From assembly GCA_964541075.1 (NCBI GenBank), contig CAZIPZ010000075.1:1-17469 (forward strand): 17,469 bases of DNA, read 5' to 3'. The stretch comes from CAZIPZ01 sp964541075 (GTDB taxonomy: Bacteria > Acidobacteriota > Terriglobia > 20CM-2-55-15). This document shows positions 1 through 7,344 of the stretch, in pieces (the first letter of the stretch is position 1; each line of letters starts with the position of its first letter). The position numbers were made by a program, and so were the translations under genes. The notes beneath the pieces were generated by a model that worked only from the letters and a program-made list of their open reading frames with translations, was not told the DNA's origin and did no database searches.

Positions 1-2
1 AA

Positions 3-209
3 GTGTGGCGTTGGTCGCGAAGGATGTTTTTCAGTCAAGTTATCAGGCACGAAGCGATTAAACCGAACAAGAACTGGAAATTCGAAGCCATCTGGAATCA
101 CCGAGACAATGACTTGAGCCCGATAACTCCGGGCAGTTATCAGGTGGTTGGGATCGTCGCAGTAGATCCACCCATTGAGTCCACTCCAGTAGCAATCGAG
201 ATCAAGTAG
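3..209 (+). CDS. BsuPI-type proteinase-inhibitor-domain protein, C-terminal fragment
   Basis: This is the last 68 codons of a gene that enters from the left edge; the frame is open at base 3 and the true start is outside the window. The fragment resembles the second half of the BsuPI intracellular proteinase inhibitor domain of Bacillus subtilis. It begins with a WRWS motif, followed by a MFFSQ stretch comparable to the MFTQ of BsuPI, an aromatic strand ending in IW, then a PGSYQVVG turn and a closing beta strand. In the Bacillus protein this fold inhibits a serine protease; in most other bacteria the domain is found in uncharacterised proteins, so inhibition is not established here. The stop codon overlaps the GTG of the M20 peptidase gene by one base, so the two are probably translated together. 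Confidence 0.7.
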   Translation: MWRWSRRMFFSQVIRHEAIKPNKNWKFEAIWNHRDNDLSPITPGSYQVVGIVAVDPPIESTPVAIEIK

Positions 210-1372
210 TGCGCGATCGCGTCGATGCTTTGATGGCGGACGCCCGAATGAAGCGTGCGTTCAACATCATTAGGGAAAACGAAGCAACCATCGAGGCGGA
301 TCAAATTCGGCTTTCTATGATTGCAGCTCCTCCCTTTGGCGAGGACAGCAGGGCGGAAGCGTTCGCGGAAGAACTCCAAAAGATCAATCTTCTTCCGGTC
401 AGAGATGCGATCGGAAACGTACTCGCGCCTTACTCGCAATTTGGCGCCAATCCCGTCGTCATTGGCGCCCATCTTGACACCATTTTTCCAGGCGCCACGC
501 CTCTCGAGTTCAGACGCCGTGGACGCGTTCTTTGTCTTCCTGGCATTGCAGACAACGGCTCAGGACTTGTCGCAGTCCTTTGGACGCTTCGCGCGGCCAA
601 GCAAGTTGGCCTCAATTTTCGACGACCGGTAATCGCTCTTGGCAACGTTGGCGAAGAGGGGGAGGGGAACCTCCGTGGCGTGCGGCACCTATTTAACGCT
701 CCTCCCTGGGAGGATACACATTGCGACTTCATAGCTGTCGATGGTGCAGGCTTACAGCGGATCACGAATCACGCTCTAAGCAGCCGAAGGTTTCGCGTCA
801 CAATGACCGGCCCGGGGGGGCATAGCTGGGCTGATTTCGGAAGGCCGAACCCGGTGCACGCGATCGCGAACGCTATTCACCTCTTTACGTCAAGCGGAAC
901 TCGGCGCCACGGCGTCTCCTTCAATGTTGGTGTGATTCGCGGCGGGATTTCAGTAAACGCCATCCCCAAAGAGGCCGTTATGGAGGTCGATATACGGGGC
1001 ACAAGCTTAGGGGATCTTGATGACATTGATGGCCGCCTGAAAAGGAGCATATCTGAAGCGGTTCGAGGTAGTGCCGTTGATTGCCGCGTAGACTTGATGG
1101 GGGATCGCCCTTCTGGAGTGACGCCCGCGGAAGCGCCGATCGTTAAAGCAGCATTGGAGGTGACGCGTCGTTTTGGAATGGATCCGCAACTCGATGTGGG
1201 TTCGACTGATGCGAACATTCCAATGTCGATGGGAATTCCTGCAATCGCAATTGGGGCAGGCGGGAGCTGCGGAAACGTCCATACGCCGGAGGAGTGGTTT
1301 GATCCACTTTACCGTCACAACGGCGTACAGCGATTACTTTTGCTCGTGGCTCTATTAGCGGAGTTGCTGTGA
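209..1372 (+). CDS. M20-family metallopeptidase (amidohydrolase/aminoacylase-like)
   Basis: A 387-residue zinc hydrolase of the M20/M28 fold, expected to cleave a peptide or N-acyl amino acid bond in the cytoplasm; no signal peptide is seen. Metal and catalytic motifs are all present: HLD at 88-90, the bridging aspartate D115 in IADNGSG, the GEEGEGN block with general base and ligand at E149-E150, D178, the dimerisation-domain histidine H205 in GGHSWADFG, and a late histidine H358 in NVHTPEEW. The length suits the family (about 370-430). The GTG start at 209 shares its G with the upstream TAG stop; ATG codons at 233 and 248 are alternatives, and no strong Shine-Dalgarno decides between them. 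It follows a BsuPI-domain gene with no gap, so the pair is probably one operon. The exact substrate cannot be told from sequence. Confidence 0.88.
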   Translation: MRDRVDALMADARMKRAFNIIRENEATIEADQIRLSMIAAPPFGEDSRAEAFAEELQKINLLPVRDAIGNVLAPYSQFGANPVVIGAHLDTIFPGATPLEFRRRGRVLCLPGIADNGSGLVAVLWTLRAAKQVGLNFRRPVIALGNVGEEGEGNLRGVRHLFNAPPWEDTHCDFIAVDGAGLQRITNHALSSRRFRVTMTGPGGHSWADFGRPNPVHAIANAIHLFTSSGTRRHGVSFNVGVIRGGISVNAIPKEAVMEVDIRGTSLGDLDDIDGRLKRSISEAVRGSAVDCRVDLMGDRPSGVTPAEAPIVKAALEVTRRFGMDPQLDVGSTDANIPMSMGIPAIAIGAGGSCGNVHTPEEWFDPLYRHNGVQRLLLLVALLAELL

Positions 1373-1394
1373 CCTCTTTTGCGCGGCCTGGTCG

Positions 1395-2765
1395 CTAGCT
1401 TCTGTCGAGAATCCTTCCAACCGAAAAAAGAATACCTTTGAGATATGCGTCGAGTTCCGCTTTCTCGACGTTCTTCCGAATGACCGTAGAGAGCTCAGTC
1501 GATGGATCGTCAATCAGCGTGACAATTTCATGGATCATTTTTTCTACTCGCGTCACCTCAGCGTTAATAAAGTCTGTGTTGAGGTCACCCGTCCGGGCTT
1601 CATCGTTGGATGGAGCCGCTTTAGATTTGGCGATTTCTTCCATCAGTCTTGCGCGCTCCGATTCCAGGGTTGTACTGGCGCTTTGAAGCTGCTGAGCGAG
1701 CTGAGTCTTCTGATGAATCGCATCCTGCAGTTTCTGTTCGTACTGCTTACGGAGTTGGTCAACAATCTCATTGCTAACCCGCTCGCTGTGTTCCGACGTT
1801 CTTCGAAGTTGTTGCTCAAGTCTATCGATTTCCGCCTGGAACTGGCCTCGCTCCGCATCGCGCTCCGTGCGAAAAGCCTGAAAGCTCGTCTCGATGGATT
1901 CTTTCAATCGGGCTGCTTCCATAAGCTTGTTTTCGTAGTGTTGGTTGCTTTCGGCTACAGCTTCGTAGTTCTCGATTTTGGCCTGTGCTGTCATGAACGC
2001 TTGTTTTAGTTGGCCCGCATGCTCGTTGACCTGGCGGCGTTCGTTGTCGGAACGAACAGCCGCTTCTTCGAGGCCCTGAATCTTCGATAGAAGTTGGGCG
2101 CGCTCCGAATTCCATTTATTGAGCGAATCCTGAAGCCGCTTTTCAAGCTCTTCGACCTTGGGAGAATTTCCGATGCTCTCTTTCGCCGACGTCTTTCCCA
2201 TGATCTGGGACATCTGCTTGAGCTTCGTTAGTTCGCCCGTCAGCGCTAACTTCTCCTGCTCCCACTCCGTCTTGGATCTTAGGAATGTTTGTTCAAGGGC
2301 GGTGTTTTGTTTTGAAAGGTCTTCCACGCGGCTTTCAAGTTGATCGCGGACGGACTGCGCAGCTCTCATAGGGTTGTTGGAGCGGGCAATAGCGTCCGCA
2401 ACGGCGCCCTCAAGTCGGTTGATTTGTGATTTTAGTTTGTTGCGCTCTTCCTCCCACGCTGCATTGGCCTTGCGAAACTTTTCATCTCCTGCCGCCTGCA
2501 TCCTTGCGACCTCGGCAGGATCAACACCTTGAATCTTGGGTTCGGCGCCACCGCGTTTTCGTGGTGATTCCTTTGCATCTACTAGAGCAGCCTCAAGCCG
2601 ATCGATTTCGGAGTTCAATCGACGACGTTCGGCCCGCCACTTTTCAGAGGACGACTCCAACTCCTCCTCCGCTTGGTCCTTTAATCTGCGCATCTGTTTT
2701 AGTTTGGTGTCGAATTGCGCCTGAAACTCGTCCACAATGCGCTTTCGTAATACTTCCTCGTCCAT
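1395..2765 (-). CDS. Coiled-coil protein with four Trp-marked repeats, unknown function
   Basis: I do not recognise this 456-residue protein. It is almost entirely charged, heptad-like helix from about residue 5 to 380, with no signal peptide, no membrane segment and no enzymatic motif. All four tryptophans (W43, W104, W168, W218) fall at the same place in a repeated unit, roughly W-x-x-E-R/K-x-x-L-x-x-x-I/L-x-x-L. Degenerate copies near F298 and around residue 368 lack the Trp. A linker at about 65-90 is Gly/Pro-rich. The last 60 residues (397-456) look like a separate short helical domain. The ATG at 2765 is preferred over an upstream in-frame codon at 2798 because a TATAAT box ends only 7 bases before it, so the upstream codon would precede the predicted transcript. 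It converges on the M20 gene with 22 bp between stops. A cytoplasmic scaffold or filament-like role is conceivable but unsupported. Confidence 0.8.
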   Translation of the reverse strand: MDEEVLRKRIVDEFQAQFDTKLKQMRRLKDQAEEELESSSEKWRAERRRLNSEIDRLEAALVDAKESPRKRGGAEPKIQGVDPAEVARMQAAGDEKFRKANAAWEEERNKLKSQINRLEGAVADAIARSNNPMRAAQSVRDQLESRVEDLSKQNTALEQTFLRSKTEWEQEKLALTGELTKLKQMSQIMGKTSAKESIGNSPKVEELEKRLQDSLNKWNSERAQLLSKIQGLEEAAVRSDNERRQVNEHAGQLKQAFMTAQAKIENYEAVAESNQHYENKLMEAARLKESIETSFQAFRTERDAERGQFQAEIDRLEQQLRRTSEHSERVSNEIVDQLRKQYEQKLQDAIHQKTQLAQQLQSASTTLESERARLMEEIAKSKAAPSNDEARTGDLNTDFINAEVTRVEKMIHEIVTLIDDPSTELSTVIRKNVEKAELDAYLKGILFSVGRILDRS

Positions 2766-2772
2766 GAGGGCG

Positions 2773-2781
2773 ATTATAGCA
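2773..2781 (-). promoter_or_regulatory. Extended -10 promoter of the coiled-coil gene (leaderless)
   Basis: Read on the minus strand this is TGCTATAAT, a perfect extended -10 element. Exactly 7 bases separate it from the ATG at 2765, so the expected first transcribed base is at or next to the A of the start codon. No usable -35 is seen: the nearest TTGCCA is only 14 bases upstream, which is too close. Confidence 0.7.
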
Positions 2782-2800
2782 AGGCGACACCTTGGCAAGG
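2780..2800. promoter_or_regulatory. Three CAAGG half-sites between divergent promoters
   Basis: The 21 bases hold CAAGG (2780-2784), its inverse CCTTG (2790-2794) and CAAGG again (2796-2800), so two overlapping inverted repeats with 5-base and 1-base centres. The block lies against the -10 of the coiled-coil gene and covers the -35 of the divergent aldehyde dehydrogenase gene. That is where a repressor would block both. Operator function is inference from position and symmetry. Confidence 0.35.
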
Positions 2801-2821
2801 TTTGCGATGAACCGAGATAAT
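2792..2821 (+). promoter_or_regulatory. Promoter of gabD2-like gene (TTGGCA-N18-GATAAT)
   Basis: TTGGCA (2792-2797) and GATAAT (2816-2821) each match five of six consensus bases and are 18 bases apart. The -10 ends 5 bases before the GTG at 2827, which again predicts little or no 5' leader. The site overlaps the divergent control region of the coiled-coil gene. Confidence 0.55.
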
Positions 2822-2826
2822 TGCGT

Positions 2827-4314
2827 GTGCTAATTGAAGTCAGGAATCCGGCAACCGGACAGGCCGTAGGAGCAGTTTCTCTTGCATCGAAAGATGATGT
2901 CCGGCAGGCCGTCGAGCGAGCAGCTCAAGCCCAATCTCGATGGTCACGGTTGTCCTTTGATCAGCGCGCACGCATTGTGCGGCGCTTTCATGATCTCATA
3001 CTGGATTCGCGAGACCGCATCCTCGACACCATCCAGTCCGAGACGGGAAAGACGCGTCGCGATGCCTTGGCCGAACTTCTAACCGTAGCCGGCACTGCTC
3101 GGTATTATCTTGCTCATGGCGAAGCCATCATCGCGGATAAACGTCGGCGTCCAGCGCTGCGAGGATTCACCGCGGCAGAGGTGGTGTACAAACCACATGG
3201 CGTCGTCGGCCTAATCACTCCGTGGAATTATCCATTCCTGCTGAGCATCGGTGATGCGCTGCCGGCTCTACTGGCTGGGAACGCAGTGGTTATCAAACCG
3301 TCCGAGCTTACGCCGCTGTCCGCCGAACTCGCACAAGGTCTGATTCGGGAGAGCGGGGCGGACTCCGATCTTGTCGCAGTCGTCCACGGAGATGGGGAAG
3401 TTGGGGCTGAGTTGATTCGTCATGTCAATTACGTTGGATTTACCGGAGGAACCGCAACCGGCAGGAAGGTCGCTATGGCGGCTTCCGAGCGGTTGATTCC
3501 ATATTCGCTCGAGTTAGGCGGTAAGAATCCAATGATTGTGCTGGAAGGCGCGCCTTTGGAGGAAGCGGCAACTGGTTTTATTGCAGGAGCCTTTGCGAAC
3601 AGCGGGCAGGCATGCATCTCAATCGAACGCGTCTACGTGCAAGAAGCAATTTATGATCGCTTCGTCGAACGCATTATTGGAAGAACACAACGGCTCAAAG
3701 TCGGCTGGTCCAATGGTTGGGATACGGATGTGGGAAGTCTTATCAGCGTCGAGCACGCATCCAAGGTGTTGAACCGAATTGACGCCGCAGTGGCGGGTGG
3801 CGCCAAAATACTGGCGGGCGGGAGGCTTCGTCGCGACCTCGGACCAGCCTTTGTTGAGCCCACCCTTATCTCAAACGCGACTGATGCAATGCCGATTTCA
3901 CACGAAGAGACGTTTGGCCCCGTAGTCGCTGTTTACGTTGTCAAAGATGCTGAAGAGGCGATCCGTCGGGCTAACAATTCCCACTATGGATTGAACGCGT
4001 CCGTCTGGGCGAAGGATCGTAGGCAAGCGGGTAGCATCGCGCGTCGCCTGGAGACAGGTTCGGTCGCCGTCAACTCGACATTGCTGATCTACAACACGTT
4101 CGATGTCCCGATGGGAGGCACTAAGAGAAGCGGCATCGGCCGGAGACATGGAGAATACGGAATACTGCGATACACACAGGCTCAGGCCGTGGTGACGAGC
4201 ACGCCCATAAGAGGCGGGTATGATTCAGTCGTGCTGAATATCAAAAGTGAACGCGCCGCCAAAGCACTCGTTTCTGCGGTTCGGCTGTGGCGACGCATTC
4301 CATGGGTTCGATAA
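2827..4314 (+). CDS. gabD2: GabD2-like succinate-semialdehyde dehydrogenase (aldehyde dehydrogenase family)
   Basis: A 495-residue NAD(P)+-dependent aldehyde dehydrogenase, predicted to oxidise succinate semialdehyde to succinate, the last step of 4-aminobutyrate use. The full ALDH fold is present: PWNYP with N134, IKPSE with K157, the FTGGTATG cofactor loop near 205, the general base E229 in LELGGKN, the nucleophile C263 in SGQAC, and EETFGPV near 358. The ISIERVYV segment after the cysteine and the GIGRRHGEYGILRYT C-terminal block are typical of the GabD2 subgroup. About 35 extra residues follow that block and end in a Trp/Arg-rich tail. The frame opens with TTG at 2821 directly after a stop; GTG at 2827 is chosen because the -10 box ends at 2821. 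Its stop lies one base from the stop of the convergent M48 gene. The subgroup call is strong; the exact substrate is inferred. Confidence 0.85.
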   Translation: MLIEVRNPATGQAVGAVSLASKDDVRQAVERAAQAQSRWSRLSFDQRARIVRRFHDLILDSRDRILDTIQSETGKTRRDALAELLTVAGTARYYLAHGEAIIADKRRRPALRGFTAAEVVYKPHGVVGLITPWNYPFLLSIGDALPALLAGNAVVIKPSELTPLSAELAQGLIRESGADSDLVAVVHGDGEVGAELIRHVNYVGFTGGTATGRKVAMAASERLIPYSLELGGKNPMIVLEGAPLEEAATGFIAGAFANSGQACISIERVYVQEAIYDRFVERIIGRTQRLKVGWSNGWDTDVGSLISVEHASKVLNRIDAAVAGGAKILAGGRLRRDLGPAFVEPTLISNATDAMPISHEETFGPVVAVYVVKDAEEAIRRANNSHYGLNASVWAKDRRQAGSIARRLETGSVAVNSTLLIYNTFDVPMGGTKRSGIGRRHGEYGILRYTQAQAVVTSTPIRGGYDSVVLNIKSERAAKALVSAVRLWRRIPWVR

Positions 4315-4315
4315 C

Positions 4316-5989
4316 TTATCGCACTGACGTTTGAGCTGTCCCTTCAGTCGCTCGACTTCTGGTGAGATGCAGAAACACCGGTGTAACTTCGAACGGCATC
4401 TTTTCCCGAGCCGACACCAGAGATACAGGCTCGGATTTTATGAGTTCAAGTTCATCATTCCAACCATTGACGCGAACCCGACCTCCGAGCGGCAAAGCAG
4501 CAATCTGTTCGGTGTTCTGCGCCTCGAGAGCCGGGGCGCCGCTCAAGAGACTTGTCATACGCCGAACCTTGCTGTCTTGCGCCATGCGATTGCCCATATG
4601 GGAGCGGAGCAGTTGTGTGAGTTGTCCGGCCCGGCTATCCACGGCTCGGAGAAACAACCCAGCATTGGAAAGCTTTTCTTTATAGGGAGAATTCTGCAAG
4701 AACTCCGCCGCCATCCGGTCTGCGGCGGCTTCCTCTTTTTCGTTGCGCTTTAAGAAGATGCGCTGGAAAGTCTCCTCATCGCCGAAGAGCATTCGATCGT
4801 TAAACGCGTACTTGGTGTCGAGTCGATGTCCAAGCGCGATATGGGCAAGTTCATGTGAGAGAACCATTGCCAGGCTTGCTTCATCCGGAAGGACATCGAT
4901 AAGACCCCGGCTTAGAACAATGGTTCGGCCGATTGTAAATGACTCGAGAGGAGACGTCAGCAATACCCTGCACCGAACTTGCGGCTCGATGTTCAGATTG
5001 TTAGTGATTTCCAGGTTGTTCACGACCGTTTCAAGGACTTTGTCTACCTCTCCGTAGGGTGCAATCAGACCTGCCTTCTGCATTCTGTTCAAAACGTTAG
5101 TCTCCGCATGCCGTTCCCAGGCGCGAAAGCTCTGGACAGGAGACATCGAAGTGGTCGTATCGGCGACATCTCGAACGTGATCGGCTTCTATGCGCAGACT
5201 GGTCATCTCATCTTCTTCTGACGGCTTTTTGATGTTGTATCCCCAGAATCGTGTTTGACCCTTGAATCGAAGTCTTCGCTGGCCCAGGAAATACGGCATG
5301 TTCGATTCTTCAGTGTAAATGTAAGCCGGAAGCCATGATCCATCAGGACCGATGTTTTCACGCCAGCTGTCGAAATGAAAATACAGATCTGAACCGATCT
5401 TTGGACCGTACATTCCGTTAATACGGACGATATTATGACCCTCGTCTTCGACCCATATGCGTCCCCAAAAGGTCGCGGCGCCTCCGGGCGAACTCGGCTG
5501 CAGATCGAAGACATAACACCGAACATCTCCCAAAAATTCTCGACGCACGTAGGTGAACTTGTAGTTTTGTCGATCGAAATGGTCGTCGTCGACGATTACC
5601 ATTTGTGCGAACCCGTTCGGCAAGTACTCGACCGAATAAAGTTGCGTGATTTTGCTCATCATTTGTGAAACAAAGCCGGGCTCGGGAAGAAGCGATTTCT
5701 GCGTCACTCCGTTGGTCAGATCCAGCTTTCCCAAGAAATAGCGATCGTTTTTGGGGACTGCGCCTAGCTCGTCATGTGGCTCAAGATTTTGAATGTAGGT
5801 TTCAACCAATGGATGATAGGTGCGGAGCTTCCGGATGAACCGTCTTTCATTCTCAACCGTAAGGTTAATCACCTCATCAATCGTTAATGCGCCCGAGGCC
5901 GCGTCAGCGGGAGTCTTTTGCGAAAAGACAGGGTGCGAGCTCAACGCCATGAAGAAAAGCGAGATAAAAAGTATCGGTTTCGATTTCAT
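4316..5989 (-). CDS. Exported M48-family zinc metallopeptidase with an N-terminal LolA-like domain
   Basis: A 557-residue protein with a signal peptide (MKSKP then a hydrophobic stretch to about residue 20, probable cleavage near VFSQ), so it acts outside the inner membrane. The M48 catalytic domain occupies about 315-490: HELAH at 379-383 provides two zinc ligands and the general base, followed by E420 in a typical ExxAD motif. Residues about 100-280 form a strand-rich region (GRIWVEDEGHNIVRI, then DGSWLPAYIY) that looks like the LolA/LolB-type lipoprotein or lipid-carrier fold; this is a by-eye resemblance. The ATG at 5989 is preferred because it starts the signal peptide and has AAAGG six bases upstream; an in-frame codon at 6115 lies inside tonB. 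It begins 10 bases after the tonB stop, so the two form an operon. A role in envelope protein quality control, as for BepA-like M48 enzymes, is inference. Confidence 0.85.
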   Translation of the reverse strand: MKSKPILFISLFFMALSSHPVFSQKTPADAASGALTIDEVINLTVENERRFIRKLRTYHPLVETYIQNLEPHDELGAVPKNDRYFLGKLDLTNGVTQKSLLPEPGFVSQMMSKITQLYSVEYLPNGFAQMVIVDDDHFDRQNYKFTYVRREFLGDVRCYVFDLQPSSPGGAATFWGRIWVEDEGHNIVRINGMYGPKIGSDLYFHFDSWRENIGPDGSWLPAYIYTEESNMPYFLGQRRLRFKGQTRFWGYNIKKPSEEDEMTSLRIEADHVRDVADTTTSMSPVQSFRAWERHAETNVLNRMQKAGLIAPYGEVDKVLETVVNNLEITNNLNIEPQVRCRVLLTSPLESFTIGRTIVLSRGLIDVLPDEASLAMVLSHELAHIALGHRLDTKYAFNDRMLFGDEETFQRIFLKRNEKEEAAADRMAAEFLQNSPYKEKLSNAGLFLRAVDSRAGQLTQLLRSHMGNRMAQDSKVRRMTSLLSGAPALEAQNTEQIAALPLGGRVRVNGWNDELELIKSEPVSLVSAREKMPFEVTPVFLHLTRSRATEGTAQTSVR

Positions 5990-5999
5990 ATAGAACCTT

Positions 6000-7064
6000 T
6001 CAATAAGCCAGCTGAAAATTAATGTGAATGGTCGCAATGGAATCAATGGACTGACCGTTGCGTTGAGCGGGTTTGAAACGAACCTGCTGGGCGGCGCGTC
6101 TTGCATTCTCGTCAAGTCCGTGACCTAGACCGCTGAGAATTTCGAGCACTCGAACTTCTCCGGCTGCAGTGAACAATGCCCGCAGCAGAACCTCTCCTTC
6201 AATACGCAGCTTTCGTGCTTCGTCCGTATAGTCCGGTCGCGGCTTGGACAGAATTTCGACAGGAATGTTCGGCGGTCCCTCATCACCTTTTCGGGGAACG
6301 GCGGCGGCCGTACGACTATCTCCGAATCCGGCTTGCTTGACCCCTCCGCCGGTTCTTCCTGCTCCTGATCGGTTGCCGGGACCGGCCATTCCATTGCCGA
6401 AGCCCGCACTGACCACTACTCCCCGAGTTCCATTAGAGTTCCCCGAACCGTTACCGGCGCCGGTTCCGGTCGGAAGATCAAATGATCCGAGGCTGGCAAT
6501 GTTGGTGACCTTATCAGGCCTGCCTTCCCCACGCGCACCAAAGGGGTCGCCGAATCCGCCTGTTTGCACCTGACGCGCCGGCAAATCCGCAGTCGGCTTC
6601 GCGGAACTGCCCGAAGAGAATGCGTTTGTCCGAGCTGCAGGCGGAGAGACGGGCGCTGCAGGTTCCACTTCAGGTGTGTTCGGCTTTGCAACAGGTATAG
6701 GTTCCATCGGAGGCTCTGCTCTCGGAAGACGGAGCGTCATTCTTCTCAGCGGTTCCGGGTTTTTGGGTTTCCTTAGGGCTGTTACGATTTCGGGTGCTGG
6801 AAGGGGTTGCGCCCAGTGAGTGACTTCCATGAGTTGTTGCACCGGCTGGGGAGGGACCAATAGGACGCTCGCGTATTTGACCTTCAACGATTCGGTGAAA
6901 ACAACCGGCAGGATAACCAAGACGATGATCAACACGATGTGCGTACTGATGCTGATCCAAAACGCATTTCTTCGCGATGCGAAAGCGCTTAACGGTCCAA
7001 AGATCTCCCTCTGTGAGGCGTCGCACGGTGCATCGTCTTTCGGAAACAGATACGAGTGCTGCAT
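6000..7064 (-). CDS. TonB-family energy-transducing protein
   Basis: A 354-residue protein with TonB architecture: a cytoplasmic tail (1-34), one membrane helix (about 35-57), a proline-rich spacer with many Pro-Glu and Pro-Ala pairs (about 70-150), a Gly/Asn/Ser-rich stretch (about 160-250) and a C-terminal TonB domain (about 268-354). The last has the usual SKPRPDYTDEARK opening, the EGEVLLRA strand, GLDENARRA helix and VRFKPA strand. Such proteins span the periplasm and pass inner-membrane energy to outer-membrane receptors; the same fold is also common in stand-alone proteins with no known receptor. No exbB or exbD lies nearby. A Shine-Dalgarno GGAG sits 4 bases before the ATG. The gene is followed after 10 bases by the M48 peptidase, suggesting a joint envelope role. 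The spacer is longer and more glycine-rich than in E. coli TonB (239 residues). Confidence 0.88.
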   Translation of the reverse strand: MQHSYLFPKDDAPCDASQREIFGPLSAFASRRNAFWISISTHIVLIIVLVILPVVFTESLKVKYASVLLVPPQPVQQLMEVTHWAQPLPAPEIVTALRKPKNPEPLRRMTLRLPRAEPPMEPIPVAKPNTPEVEPAAPVSPPAARTNAFSSGSSAKPTADLPARQVQTGGFGDPFGARGEGRPDKVTNIASLGSFDLPTGTGAGNGSGNSNGTRGVVVSAGFGNGMAGPGNRSGAGRTGGGVKQAGFGDSRTAAAVPRKGDEGPPNIPVEILSKPRPDYTDEARKLRIEGEVLLRALFTAAGEVRVLEILSGLGHGLDENARRAAQQVRFKPAQRNGQSIDSIATIHINFQLAY

Positions 7065-7283
7065 AATGCTCCAGTGAAATGCACGGGGCTTTCCAGCCTT
7101 CGGCGCAATCTACAAGGGCTTTGTTGCTAAACGGCTTAGCGTCGTTTGCCAAAACCTCTTCCTCAGGGCATCGGCGTTCCTTCGACTCCTTTGCGGGTCT
7201 TACGAGAGAATAAGCGTTCGTCAGCTCGATGACGACGGACGAACCTTCGAGCGGCCTACGATGCACAAAACACGTGCAGCACA

Positions 7284-7303
7284 GTCCTACAGCGCGTCCT
7301 ACA
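7284..7303 (+). repeat. Direct repeat GTCCTACA x2, possible activator site
   Basis: GTCCTACA occurs at 7284-7291 and again at 7296-7303, a 12-base period, ending two bases before the -35-like TTGGCT of the response-regulator promoter. Tandem direct repeats about one helical turn apart next to a -35 are typical of sites for dimeric transcription activators. The factor is unknown. Confidence 0.4.
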
Positions 7304-7305
7304 CA

Positions 7306-7336
7306 TTGGCTTTTGCATTTCGGTTTGTGCTAGAAA
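7306..7336 (+). promoter_or_regulatory. Candidate promoter of the response regulator gene
   Basis: TTGGCT (7306-7311) and TAGAAA (7331-7336) are 19 bases apart. The -10 is preceded by TGC, giving an extended -10. It ends 8 bases before the ATG at 7345, so the message would have almost no leader, as at three other promoters here. The hexamer matches are weaker than at those sites. Confidence 0.4.
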
Positions 7337-7344
7337 TTTTCTGT

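Larger units (their letters stand above)
7065..7344. other. 280-bp divergent intergenic region, tonB / response regulator
   Basis: No convincing gene lies here. The right part holds a direct repeat and a promoter for the response regulator. On the minus strand toward tonB, no strong promoter stands out: TTGGCA near 7155 has only a poor -10 match 17 bases downstream. The reading frames that cross it run on into tonB or are out-of-frame and show no protein-like character. Confidence 0.5.

Noticed and set aside
2793..2798. TTGCCA as the -35 of the coiled-coil gene promoter
   Set aside because: Only 14 bases separate it from the -10, too short for a normal promoter; the extended -10 TG motif explains the site better.
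6670..7266. 198-codon open frame on the minus strand overlapping the tonB start region
   Set aside because: It is an out-of-frame shadow of tonB extended through the intergenic region. Its translation is Cys/Arg-rich with no domain-like pattern, while the tonB frame has a clear TonB structure.
7261..7344. 28-codon N-terminal extension of the response regulator
   Set aside because: The receiver fold starts exactly at 7345, and the candidate promoter and direct repeat lie in the supposed extension.
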